This document shows, in pieces, positions 1 to 8,586 of a stretch of DNA of 64,000 nucleotides (the first letter of the stretch is position 1; each line of letters opens with the position of its first letter). The position numbers were made by a program, and so were the translations under genes. Source of the DNA: Nocardioides sp. B-3 (lineage in GTDB: Bacteria; Actinomycetota; Actinomycetes; Propionibacteriales; Nocardioidaceae); NCBI RefSeq assembly GCF_024703895.1, contig NZ_CP087968.1, positions 4,154,001 to 4,218,000 of the forward strand, given 5' to 3'. The notes beneath the pieces were generated by a model. The model was not told where the DNA came from and made no database searches. It was given only the letters and a program-made list of their open reading frames with translations.

Positions 1-146
1 GACGCTGACCTCGGTGTGACGTGCGCCGCACGACCGGGGTGAATCCCGCATGAACATCACACGCGTGTCTCATCATGTGGCGCGGCGTCTCTCATCATGA
101 GATTTCGCCTTGTCGGGAGGGTGTCCGACCGTTGAGACTCCTTGAC

Positions 147-236
147 ATGACTCTTGCTGTGACGTCCAAGTTCCTCGTGGTCCGACGCCACGTGGACTTC
201 AGGCGCACCCGCAGCTCGATGTGTTGGCATCGCTGA
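147..236 (+). CDS. Cysteine-type leader peptide upstream of sulfite reductase
   Basis: A 29-codon ORF starting at ATG 147, with an in-frame GTG alternative at 159. It ends in RRHVDFRRTRSSMCWHR. The pattern RRHVD(L/F)xRxxSxxC is that of the short 'putative leader peptides' annotated upstream of sulfur-assimilation genes in Streptomyces and other actinobacteria. The stop lies 72 bases before the sulfite reductase start, so ribosome pausing at the late Cys codon could couple downstream expression to cysteine supply. Motif and position are seen directly; attenuation is inferred. I see no good Shine-Dalgarno before ATG 147. Bases 1-146 hold no other convincing gene and presumably contain the promoter. 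Confidence 0.6.
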   Translation: MTLAVTSKFLVVRRHVDFRRTRSSMCWHR

Positions 237-308
237 TTCGCCGCCAGTCACCCGCACTTCCGCGCTCACCGTCGCGCGCGGCCCTCAGCGAACAGGATCA
301 CCCCCTCC

Positions 309-2032
309 ATGCCTGATCTGCGATTCAAGCCAGAGCCTGCCCAGCACACCGAGATCCCGCGCCCCAAGCGCGCGGAGGGTCAGTGGGCGCTCGGCTACAC
401 CGAGCCGTTGAACAAGAACGAGCAGTCCAAGAAGGACGACGACCCGCTCAACGTCCTCAACCGGATCCTCTACACCTACTCCAAGCGCGGCTTCGACTCG
501 ATCGACCCGGCCGACCTGCGCGGTCGCTTCCGCTGGATGGGCCTCTACACGCAGCGCGCTCCCGGCTTCGACGGCGGGAAGACCGCGCAGCTGGAGGAGG
601 AAGAGCTCGACGACCGCTTCTTCATGATGCGCGTGCGCACCGACGGCCAGATCCTCGATGCCGATGCCCTGCGTGCCCTCGGCGAGTCCTCGACGACCTA
701 CGCCCGCAACACCGCGGACATCACCGACCGCAACAACATCCAGTACCACTGGATCGACATCGTCGACGTGCCCGCCATCTGGGAGCGCCTCGAGTCGGCC
801 GGCCTCACCACGATCGAGGCGTGCGGCGACGGCCCGCGCCCCTTCCCCGGGCTCGCCGGTCGCCGGGATCGCCAAGGACGAGATCATCGACGGCTCCGAG
901 GCGCTCGCCGAGATCAAGCGTCGCGCGCTGAACAACCCCGCCTTCTCCAACCTGCCGCGCAAGTTCAAGACGGCGCTGACCGGGCACCCCAGCCACGACG
1001 TCGCGCCCGAGATCAACGACGTGTCGTTCGTCGGCACCGTCCACCCCGAGCACGGCCCGGGCTTCGACCTGTGGGTCGGCGGCGGACTGTCGACCAACCC
1101 CGATGCTCGCGCACAAGCTGGGCGTGTGGATCCCGCTCGACGAGGTCGCCGACGCGTGGGAGGGCGTGGCCGGCATCTTCCGCGACTACGGCTACCGCCG
1201 CCTGCGCTCAAAGGCCCGGCTGAAGTTCCTGCTGGCCGACTGGGGCAAGGAGAAGTTCCGCGAGGTGCTCGAGAACGAATACCTCCATCGCGCCCTCGTC
1301 GACTGCCCCTCGCCGGTCGCCCCCGTGCACCGGGGGTGACCACGTCGGGATCCACGAGCAGAAGGACGGCAAGTACTTCATCGGCGCGACGCCCGTCGTG
1401 GGTCGCATCGACGGCACGACGCTCACCGCACTGGGCGACCTCGTCGAGCAGTACGGCGCCGCGGGCGCCCGCCTCACGGCGTACCAGAAGCTCGTGGTGA
1501 TCGGGGTCGACGGTGCCGACACCGAGGCCTTCGCCGACGGCCCGGAGAAGATCGGCCTGACCGCTCGCCCCAGCAACTGGCGTCGCCGCACGATGGCGTG
1601 CACCGGCATCGAGTTCTGCAAGCTCGCGATCGTGGACACCAAGGAGCGGGCCCCGCTCGCTGGTCACCGAGCTCGAGAAGCGGTTCCCCGAGCTGGACAC
1701 ACCGATCTCGGTCAACGTCAACGGCTGCCCCAACGCCTGCGCCCGCACCCGGGTCGCCGACATCGGCCTCAAGGGCATGCTGGTGCTCGACGACGACGGC
1801 AACCGGGTCGAGGGCTTCCCGGGTGCACCTCGGTGGCGCGCTCGGACTGAGCTCCACGCTCGGCCGCAAGCTGCGTGCGCACAAGATCACCAGCGCCGGC
1901 CTCGACGACTACGTCACCAACGTCGTGCAGGCCTACCTCGCCGATCGCTCGCCGGACGAGCTGTTCGCCGACTGGGTCGGCCGGGCCGACGAAGTCCACC
2001 TGCGCGGCGAGTCCGTCGTGGAAGCCGTCTGA
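309..2032 (+). CDS. sir: Ferredoxin-dependent sulfite (nitrite/sulfite) reductase, frameshifted
   Basis: Assimilatory siroheme/[4Fe-4S] reductase making sulfide from sulfite with ferredoxin electrons, in the cytoplasm. The N-terminus MPDLRFKPEP leads into the ferredoxin-nitrite/sulfite reductase fold. Substrate-side residues GSPVAGIAKDEIIDG and LWVGGGLSTNP are visible. The cofactor cysteines read CTGIEFC and then NGCPNAC (C-X5-C and C-X3-C). The reading frame breaks five times, near 850, 1100, 1333, 1652 and 1820. Each is repaired by removing one base from a short C or G run, which restores a normal protein of about 570 residues. The neighbours (cysH, a siroheme chelatase, a cysteine leader) favour sulfite over nitrite. 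The one-base errors are probably technical. Confidence 0.9.
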
Positions 2033-2033
2033 C

Positions 2034-2183
2034 ATGAGTGAGCGAGCGGCCACCAACCACTGCCCGTACTGCGGGGAGACGACGCTGTGGCCGCGCGAGG
2101 ACGGGTGGGAGTGCCGCTCCTGCCTCCGAGCCTTTTCCGTCACGTATCTCGGCATGATCCCCAGAGGAGGTGAGCAACGATGA
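2034..2183 (+). CDS. Small zinc-ribbon protein between sir and cysH
   Basis: A 49-residue protein starting MSERAATNHCPYCGETTLW. It carries CPYC and, about 17 residues later, CRSC, a four-cysteine zinc-ribbon or rubredoxin-like knuckle with no other domain. It starts one base after the sulfite reductase stop, and its stop overlaps the cysH start (ATGA), so it is almost certainly co-translated. GAGGAGG at the end of this gene serves as the ribosome site for cysH. Role unknown; a metal- or redox-handling accessory for the two Fe-S reductases is plausible but inferred only from position. The small size makes it easy for gene callers to miss. Confidence 0.7.
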   Translation: MSERAATNHCPYCGETTLWPREDGWECRSCLRAFSVTYLGMIPRGGEQR

Positions 2184-2923
2184 GTCTCTCCACCCGAGGC
2201 TGCCCGCGACTTCAAGGGCACCCACACCGCCGGCCGCACGCCGGAGGAGCTCCGCGAGCTCGTCTCCCACGTCGGCGCCGAGCTCGAGCTCGCGCCCGCG
2301 GAGAACATCATCGAGTGGGCGGTGGCCACCTTCGGCGAGCGCTTCTGCGTCACCTCGTCCATGGGTGACGCCGTCCTCGCGCACCTCGCGTCCAAGGTCG
2401 CGCCCGGCCCGGACGTCGTGTTCCTCGACACCGGCTACCACTTCGTCGAGACCATCGGCACGCGTGACGCCGTCGAGGCAACGCTGCCGGTCAACCTCAT
2501 CACCATCGAGCCCGTGCAGACCGTGGCCGAGCAGGATGCGGCGTACGGCAAGGACCTCTACAAGACCGATCCGGACCTGTGCTGCAAGCTGCGCAAGGTC
2601 CAGCCGCTGGCCGATTCCCTCGCGGGCTACGACGCGTGGGCGACCGGGCTGCGGCGCGCGGAGACCCACAACCGCGTGATCGCTCCGGTCGTCGGCTGGG
2701 ACGCCCGCAAGGGCAAGGTCAAGGTCTCCCCCTCGCGCGCTGGAGCGACGAGCAGATGGAGGCCTACATCGCCGAGAACGGCGTGCTGGTCAACCCGCTG
2801 GTCTACGACAACTACCCGAGCATCGGTTGCTGGCCGTGCACGCGGCGCGTGGCGCCCGGCGACGACCCGCGCAGCGGCCGGTGGGCGGGCACCAACAAGA
2901 CCGAGTGCGGGATCCACTCATGA
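2180..2923 (+). CDS. cysH: [4Fe-4S] adenylyl-sulfate (APS) reductase CysH, frameshifted
   Basis: Reduces adenylyl sulfate to sulfite with thioredoxin, feeding the upstream sulfite reductase. Visible family motifs are TSSMGDAVL (nucleotide loop), DTGYHFVET, the cluster ligands CC in DLCCKLRKVQPL and CWPC in YPSIGCWPCTRR, and the catalytic C-terminal Cys in TECGIH. The paired CC and CxxC ligands mark the iron-sulfur form, which uses APS rather than the cluster-less PAPS enzyme. The frame breaks near 2195 (one extra C) and near 2731 (one C missing from a run); the repaired protein is about 248 residues. The start overlaps the zinc-ribbon gene by 4 bases. Confidence 0.92.
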
Positions 2924-3003
2924 ACTTCACCCTCCGCAACGAAACATCAAGCGACAACGGCGTCGATTCGTTCACCACCACCCGAGATGGGAGGCCCAGC
3001 TGA
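2920..3003 (+). CDS. Possible 27-residue linker ORF
   Basis: An ORF beginning MNFTLRNETSSDNG overlaps the cysH stop by ATGA and ends in a TGA overlapping the next ATG, so it fits exactly between cysH and the chelatase. There is no recognisable domain. The GGGAGG at about 2990 better serves the chelatase start at 3003. It may be a translational-coupling ORF or simply coincidence. Confidence 0.2.
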   Translation: MNFTLRNETSSDNGVDSFTTTRDGRPS

Positions 3004-3745
3004 TGGCCGCTCCTGCACTGGTAGCCCCGGCTCACGGAAGCCGCGACCCGCGCTCCGCCGCGACGATCAAGGCCCTCGTGGCCGAGGTCAAGAAGATGCG
3101 TCCCGACCTGCGCATCGAGACGGCATTCCTCGACCTGTCCAAGCCGTCGTTCGACATGGTGGTGGACCGGCTGGTGAAGGCCGGCTTCGACGAGATCGTC
3201 GTCGTCCCGCTGCTGCTCACCGAGGCGTTCCACGCCCGGGTCGACGTCCCCAGGGCCATCGCGACCGCGACCGCGCGCCACGACGGTCTCAAGATCCGCG
3301 CGACCCGCGTGCTCGGGATGGAGGCCGCCTTCCTCGAGGTGCTCGACGTGCGCCTGCGCGAGGCGCTCAAGGAGGCCCGCGTGCGTGAGCTCGATGCGCT
3401 CGTGCTCGCCGCCGCCGGCTCCTCCGACCCGCTGGCCAACCGGGCCGTGGCGCGACTGGCACGCACTCGGGGCACCCGGCACAAGCTGCCGGTCACCGCC
3501 GCCTTCGCGTCGGCCGCTCCCCCGGCCGCCGGCGAGGCCGTGCGCGCCTTCCGGGGCGAGGGCCGGCGCCACATCGCGGTCGCGTCGTTCTTCCCGGCGC
3601 CCGGGACGCTGCCCGACCGGGCCGCCGAGCTGGCGCTCGAGGCCGGTGCGGTCGCCGTCTCCGAGCCGCTCGGCGCACACCCCGAGGTCGCGCGCGGATC
3701 CCGGCGCGATACGCCGTCGGCGCGGTGGAGCTCGTCCCCGTCTGA
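3003..3745 (+). CDS. Sirohydrochlorin chelatase (CbiX/SirB-like)
   Basis: Inserts ferrous iron into sirohydrochlorin (or cobalt in the cobalamin branch). Siroheme is the cofactor of the sulfite reductase encoded upstream, so ferrochelatase is the likely role. Family signatures are the metal-site histidines in APAHGSRDP near the N-terminus and LLLTEAFHARVDVP around residue 75. A second, degenerate half follows (VLAAAGSSDP, then VASFFPAPG), giving the two-lobed architecture at about 247 residues. A one-base deletion near 3697 disrupts the last 15 or so codons; repaired, the tail reads PARYAVGAVELVPV. GGGAGG precedes the ATG. Last gene of the sulfur operon. Confidence 0.85.
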
Positions 3746-3759
3746 TCCGGTGCAAGAGT

Positions 3760-3788
3760 CGCCCGGCCCGGTGTCACCGGGCCGGGCG
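3760..3788. terminator. Strong bidirectional hairpin terminator
   Basis: A perfect 14-bp inverted repeat, CGCCCGGCCCGGTG with CACCGGGCCGGGCG, separated by a single base. It sits between the chelatase stop and the stop of the convergent DUF3037 gene. No long T-run follows, which is usual for high-GC actinobacteria. It would end transcription from both sides. Confidence 0.8.
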
Positions 3789-3805
3789 GCTGCTCATTTC
3801 CGGGA

Positions 3806-4186
3806 TCACCCCACCGGGCGCTCCAGCAGGTGCTCGAGCTGACGGGCGGGATCGGTGGTCATGCCACCGTGCACCGGGCCGGGCTGCAGCACCGTGCTCT
3901 TCGGCGCCTTGAGGAAGCCGAACCGCTGCCCCAGCGACTGCTGCGCCGCCACTCCACCACGCTCGTCCCCGCGGCAGACCCCCTCGACGAAGGCCAGCGC
4001 GGCGCACACCGAGTCGACGTCCGGGCGCGGGTCGAGGGCGACGAGGCGGTCGCGGTCGCACTGCCATGCCACGTCGAGGAAGTCGGCGGCCCGGCAGTAG
4101 AGCACGACCCCGACGTTGACGAACTCCTCGCGCTCGGGTCGAGGGACGCAGCGGAGAGTGACGTACTGGTAGGCGAGGCGGGTCAT
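3806..4186 (-). CDS. DUF3037 family protein
   Basis: An intact 126-residue protein starting MTRLAYQYVTLRCVPRPERE and continuing EFVNVGVVLYCRAADFLD, the characteristic opening of DUF3037. There is no signal peptide or membrane segment. The start overlaps the stop of the HipA-like kinase gene (ATGA), so the two are co-translated; DUF3037 and HipA-like proteins commonly occur side by side in actinobacteria. Function unknown. An upstream GTG would add a few residues, but ATG gives the family-typical start. Confidence 0.8.
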   Translation of the reverse strand: MTRLAYQYVTLRCVPRPEREEFVNVGVVLYCRAADFLDVAWQCDRDRLVALDPRPDVDSVCAALAFVEGVCRGDERGGVAAQQSLGQRFGFLKAPKSTVLQPGPVHGGMTTDPARQLEHLLERPVG

Positions 4187-4976
4187 GACTCCGCCCCCGG
4201 CAGCCACGCGCGCGTCGCCAGTCGCGCGGTCAGGAACTCGACGTACGCCGCACGCAGCGCGTCCGGAGTCTCGGTGCCCGGCACCGGTTCGAGCCAGGCG
4301 TCGGGCACCTGCGCCGGGATCTCGGTGAAGACGGTCCGATCCAGCAACGGCGTGATCCGGGCGTCCGCGTCGGGCAGGGCTGCGACGCGCTTCTCCATCA
4401 CGTGGGCGGTGATGTCCCGGGGCTGGCGGGCGAACCGTGCAGGGTCACTCACTCCCCCGGCCCAGCCGTGGTGGAAGTACAGCGAGGCACCGTGGTCGAT
4501 CACCCAGAGGTCGCCGTGCCACACGAGCAGGTTGGGGTTCTTCCAGGGACCGGTCCACGTTGGCGGTGAACGCGTCGAGCCAGATCACGCGCGCGGCCTC
4601 TGCGTCCGAGGTGTCCATCTCACCGTCGTAGCCGAAGGAGCCGGGCAGGAAGTCGACGCCGAGGTTGAGCCCGACGCTCTTGGTCAGCAGCTCCTGGACC
4701 TCCTCGTCGGCCTCGTAGCGCGCGATCTCGGCGTCGAGGTCGAGAGCGACCATGCGCGGCGTGCGCAGTCCGATCCGCTTGGCGAGCTCGCTGACGATCA
4801 CCTCGGCGACCAGCACCTTGAGGCCACGGCCGGCGCCGCGGAACTTGCAGACGTAGGTGCCCGTGGTCGTCGGCCTCGACGATCCCGGGCAGGCTGCCGC
4901 CCTCGCGCAGCGGGGTGACGTGAGCCGTGACAGCGACGACGGGCAGGCCGGTGACCGACTGCGAAGTCGGGTTCAC
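4183..4976 (-). CDS. HipA-like (phosphatidylinositol-kinase-fold) protein, frameshifted
   Basis: Starts at GTG (MNPTSQSVTGLPVVAVTAHV), overlapping the PPK2 stop. It continues through GIVEADDHG, LVAEVIVSELAKRIGL and VIWLDAFTANVDRS to HGDLWVIDHGASLYFHHGW. The DAFTANVDR and DHG elements match the catalytic loop and metal-binding Asp of HipA/PI-kinase folds. The protein lacks the full HipA length, fitting the shorter stand-alone HipA-like family found beside DUF3037. The frame breaks near 4860 and 4545, one base each. Kinase activity and substrate are unknown; it is not an obvious toxin because there is no HipB-like DNA-binding partner. Confidence 0.75.
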
Positions 4977-5824
4977 GCGACCGGTGCCTCGTCGGCCAGC
5001 CGGCGTTTCTGCTCCTCGACGTCGAAGTCGGCGGTCGGCCACTGCAGGTCGAGGCTGCGCAGTGCGTCGAGCAGCAGCTGCGCCACGGCGAGGTTGCGGA
5101 ACCACTTCTTGTCGGCCGGGATCACGTGCCGGGGGGCGGCCTCGGTGTGGGTGCGCTCGAGGGCGATCTCGTAGGCCTCGCGGTAGGCGGGCCACAGGGC
5201 CCGCTCGTCGAGGTCGCCGGGGTTGAACTTGTAGTGCTTCTCGGGGTTCTCGAGCCGCTCCTGCAGACGCGCCTTCTGCTCGTCGGGGCCGATGTGGAGC
5301 ATGCACTTGATGATCGTGGTGCCCTCGGCGACCAGCTTCGCCTCGAAGTCGTTGATGGCGCCGTAGCGGCGCTCGATCTCGGCGGGCTCGGCGAACCCGC
5401 GCACCCCGGCGATCAGGACGTCCTCGTAGTGCGAGCGGTCGAAGACGCCGACGTAGCCGGCATCGGGAACGCCCTTCTCGATCCGCCAGAGGAAGTCGTG
5501 CGCCTTCTCCTCTTCCGTGGGCGCCTTGAAGCTGGTGATGCGCACGCCCTGCGGGTCGATCAGGCCGACCGCGTGGCGCAGCACGCCGCCCTTGCCGGAG
5601 GTGTCCATGCCCTGCAGCACCAGCAGCACGCGTCGCGCGGAGCCGGCTGTCCGCTCGGCCCACAGCCGCTCCTGCAGGTCGGCGAGATCGCCGGCCATGG
5701 CGGCGAGCGCGGCTTCCCCGTCGGCCTTCTTGCCGGTGAACCCGGGCGCGGCGTCGGTCTCGATGGTGCGCAGGTCAACGGGGCCGGGAGTGAGGCGGAC
5801 GTGGTCGGCGATCGCGTCGGTCAT
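4973..5824 (-). CDS. ppk2: PPK2 family polyphosphate kinase / polyphosphate:nucleotide phosphotransferase
   Basis: An intact protein of 283 residues. Walker A is GMDTSGKGG, followed by RITSFKAPTEEEKAHDFLWR and the Walker B/lid region GVFDRSHYEDVLI. PPK2 enzymes transfer phosphate between polyphosphate and nucleotides (ADP/GDP or AMP depending on class). This is a one-domain form; the class cannot be fixed by eye. I chose the ATG giving MTDAIADHVRL; an upstream GTG adds six weakly supported residues. The stop overlaps the HipA-like start (GTGA), forming a ppk2-HipA-DUF3037 transcription unit. Confidence 0.9.
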   Translation of the reverse strand: MTDAIADHVRLTPGPVDLRTIETDAAPGFTGKKADGEAALAAMAGDLADLQERLWAERTAGSARRVLLVLQGMDTSGKGGVLRHAVGLIDPQGVRITSFKAPTEEEKAHDFLWRIEKGVPDAGYVGVFDRSHYEDVLIAGVRGFAEPAEIERRYGAINDFEAKLVAEGTTIIKCMLHIGPDEQKARLQERLENPEKHYKFNPGDLDERALWPAYREAYEIALERTHTEAAPRHVIPADKKWFRNLAVAQLLLDALRSLDLQWPTADFDVEEQKRRLADEAPVA

Positions 5825-5854
5825 GGGCACATCATGGCCCACGCCCCGCGCCCG

Positions 5855-6562
5855 TCAGGCCGGGACGCGGGCGACGTCGAGGGTGCAGCCCACCACCGTG
5901 ACCACCGAGCCGTCCGCCTGCGGCTCGTCCGAACCAGACGCCCCGGGTGAAGCCGAGCTTGTCGAGGACGCGAAGGCTGGCGGCGTTGCGGTGGTCGGGG
6001 GCGGCGAAGTAGGTCTTCGCGTCGGGGAGCCGGTGTCGGGTCTTGAGCATCCGGGCCCACAGGATCGGCACCCCGAGCCCGCGACCGACCCACTCAGGGA
6101 TCACCGATCGCGTAGTCGAGGCCGATCGCGTCCGGGTCGGGGGCGAGCAGGGCGTAGTCGGGGTAGTCGCCGACGCGGTAGTCCTGCACGAACGCCACCG
6201 AGCGGCCGTTGACCTCGGCCACCCAGATGCGGGTAGGACTGGTGCCGTCGATGTCGGCGGCATACTGCTCGGTGACCCGTTGCAGCGTCGGCTCGCCGTC
6301 GCCGGCCCACCACTGCAGGACGTGCGGCTGCTGGCGCCACTGGGCCACCTTGGGCAGGTCGCCGCGGGTCATCGAGCGAAGCGTGACCACCCGGTCGTGG
6401 TCGATGACGAACTTCTTCACCTCGCCCGACAGGTCCACCGCCACGGGGGTGCCGGTGAGCGAGCCGGCGGTGCGGGACCGCGGCCGCCCGCCGGGACTCC
6501 CCGTCGCGCACCACCCCCGACAGCTCGTGGCCCCTGTCGGCGATCGTCAGCCGCATGGTCAT
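5855..6562 (-). CDS. GNAT acetyltransferase, AAC(6')/MbtK-like, frameshifted
   Basis: An acetyl-CoA-dependent N-acetyltransferase. Recognisable stretches are RSMTRGDLPKVAQW, WWAGDGEP, TRIWVAEVNGRSVAFVQDYR, DYPDYALLAPDPDAIGLDYA and EWVGRGLG (the acetyl-CoA loop), then FAAPDHRNAASLRVLDKLGF. This is the layout of aminoglycoside 6'-acetyltransferases and lysine N-acyltransferases of siderophore pathways. It may be a resistance gene, but specificity cannot be read from sequence. Frame breaks lie near 6500, 6100 and 5930, each one extra base; repaired, it is about 235 residues and ends GCTLDVARVPA. It lies downstream of recX, behind a hairpin. Confidence 0.8.
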
Positions 6563-6575
6563 TGAAGCCGCCGCA

Positions 6576-6595
6576 GGTCTGGCATGTGCCAGACC
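6576..6595 (-). terminator. Hairpin at the 3' end of recX
   Basis: GGTCTGGCA and TGCCAGACC pair perfectly over 9 bp around a 2-base loop, directly after the recX stop and before the GNAT start. No T-run is present. Probably a terminator or attenuator for the recA-recX transcript. Confidence 0.55.
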
Positions 6596-7325
6596 CTAGG
6601 GGTCCTCGTCGTCGCCCGCATCCATCTCGGCGTCGCCGGCGAGCTTCAGCTCGTCCTTGACGATGGCGAAGGACATGCCGGCGCCGTAGCCCTTGCGGGC
6701 GAGCATGCCCACCAGTCGCCGAGTGGCCTTCTGCTGGTCGAGCCCGCTCACCGAGCGCAGCTTCCTGCGCACCAGCACCCGGGCCGCGGCCGCTTCGTCG
6801 TCGGGATCGATCTCGTCGAGCGCGTCACGGGCGATCTCGTCGTCGATGCCCTTGCGCCGCAGCTCGTGGGCCAGCGCGCGACGCGCCAGCCCCTTGCCCG
6901 GTTGACGCGACTCGATCCACGCCCGGGCGAAGGCCTCGTCGTCGATCAGGCCGACCTCGGCGAACCGGTCGAGCAGGCGCTCGGCCAGCTCGTCCGGCAC
7001 GTCCTTCTTCGCGAGCTTGTCGGCCAGCTCCTTGCGAGAGCGAGCCTGCCCGGTCAGTGCATCGAGCAGGATCTTCCGGGCGACCGCCTCCGGGTCGGCG
7101 TCAGGCCCCTGCGCCACCTTGTCGGGGGCGGCGGGCCCGAGGAACGGTCGCGGGCCTGCGTCGCGCCACGCTCGCCGGAGCGTTGCCGCGCTCCGGTCTT
7201 CTTGCGCCGCGAGCGCCCGGTCGGCACCCGCTCGAACGGCTCGTCGGGCTCGTCGGACTCCGGGGAGCCCGACTTCGAGAGCCTCGCCGAACGGGTCCAA
7301 GCCTCGACCCCGTCGTGGACGTCAC
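6596..7325 (-). CDS. recX: Regulatory protein RecX, frameshifted N-terminus
   Basis: A RecA filament modulator. The conserved three-helix repeats are clear: ARKILLDALTGQARSRKELA, KKDVPDELAERLLDRFAEVG, LIDDEAFARAWIESRQ, and later DQQKATRRLVGMLARKGYG. A charged low-complexity N-terminus (SPESDEPDEPFERVPTG, then SRRKKTGARQRSGER) precedes the domain, as is usual in actinobacteria. Frame breaks near 7125, 7265 and about 7310 scramble this region, so the start is uncertain; the GTG shown lies 26 bases after the recA stop. Transcribed with recA and therefore probably SOS-responsive. Confidence 0.85.
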
Positions 7326-7351
7326 CCGCCCACGACGGCGCCGGACGGTTC

Positions 7352-8406
7352 TCAGAAATCAGCCACGCCGATCGGCTCGTCGGAGAGGTCGTCGCTGGGC
7401 TTGTCGACCTGCGGACCGACACCGAGCTTCTCCAGGGATCTTCTTCTCCAGCTCGTTGGCCGGGTCGGGGTTGTCCTTGAGGAAGGTGCGGGCGTTCTCC
7501 TTGCCCCGGCCGAGCTGGTCGCCCTCGTAGGTGTACCAAGCGCCGGCCTTGCGGACGAGACCCGCCTCGACACCGACGTCGATCAGGCCACCCTCACGGC
7601 TGATGCCCTTGCCGTACATGATGTCGAACTCGGCCTGCTTGAACGGCGGCGCGACCTTGTTCTTCACGACCTTGACCCGGGTGCGGTTCCCGACCATGTC
7701 GGTGCCGTCCTTGAGCGTCTCGATGCGACGCACGTCGAGGCGCACCGAGGAGTAGAACTTCAGCGCCTTGCCACCGGTGGTGGTCTCGGGCGAGCCGAAC
7801 ATGACGCCGATCTTCTCGCGCAGCTGGTTGATGAAGATCATCGTGGTCTTGGAGTTGTTGAGGGCACCGGTCATCTTGCGCAGCGCCCGGCTCATCAGCC
7901 GGGCCTCGGAGGCCGACGTGGCTGTCGCCCATCTCGCCCTCGATCTCGGCACGGGGCACGAGTGCGGCCACGGAGTCGATCACGATCAGCGACAGCGCGC
8001 CGGAGCGGATCAGCATGTCGGCGATCTCGAGCGCCTGCTCACCGGAGTCGGGCTGGGAGACCAGCAGCGCATCGGTGTCGACACCGAGCGCCTTGGCGTA
8101 GTCGGGGTCGAGGGCGTGCTCGGCGTCGATGAAGGCCACGATGCCGCCGGCACGCTGGGCGTTGGCCACCGCGTGCAGGGCGACCGTCGTCTTTCCGGAG
8201 GACTCCGGACCGTAGATCTCCACGACCCGGCCGCGCGGCAGACCGCCGAGGCCGAGCGCCACGTCGAGCGCGATGGAACCGGTCGGGATCACCTCCAGCG
8301 GTGCGCGGATCTCGTCGCCCGGGCGCATGACCGAGCCCTTGCCGAACGACTTCTCGATGTTGGCGAGCGCTGCATCCAGCGCCTTGTCACGATCTCCAGC
8401 AGCCAT
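7352..8406 (-). CDS. recA: Recombinase RecA, two frameshifts
   Basis: DNA strand exchange and LexA/repressor cleavage co-protease. MAAGDRDKALDAALANIEKS opens the protein. Walker A is GPESSGKTT; LVIDSVAALVPRAEIEGEMG carries the Walker B region; MTGALNNSKTTMIFINQLRE and SPETTTGGKALKFYSSVRLD span loop L2. The C-terminus ends DEPIGVADF. Single extra bases near 7907 (CTCCGAG for CTCGAG) and 7436 (ATCCCTGG for ATCCTGG) break an otherwise textbook 350-residue sequence. A functional recA cannot carry these, so they are strong evidence for sequencing error. An SOS box lies about 135 bases upstream. Confidence 0.97.
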
Positions 8407-8540
8407 GTGCGTGTCCTCTTCTGTGTGTCGGATGTCAGGTACGTCTGCGACGCTAGAGCGAGCCACCGACATCCCCCGGTCAGGGAAGTCGTCGTTGTGG
8501 AGAACCTCGCACTGCGTCGTACCTGTGGACAGAATCTAAC

Positions 8541-8556
8541 CCGAACGTCTGTTCGA
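8541..8556 (-). promoter_or_regulatory. LexA SOS box upstream of recA
   Basis: CCGAACGTCTGTTCGA matches the actinobacterial SOS consensus TCGAAC-N4-GTTCGA at 11 of 12 defined positions (only the first T differs). It lies in the recA upstream region, between recA and the convergent end of the MFS gene. LexA repression of recA is established in Mycobacterium; the site here is read directly. Confidence 0.8.
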
Positions 8557-8586
8557 TGTGGAGCAGCGGGCCCGGCGTGTCGGAAG

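Noticed and set aside
285..1802. Long open frame on the minus strand opposite the sulfite reductase (and many similar ones elsewhere)
   Set aside because: High GC keeps antisense frames open. The translations are Arg/Pro/Ala-rich with no domain, and the opposite strand encodes a recognised enzyme.
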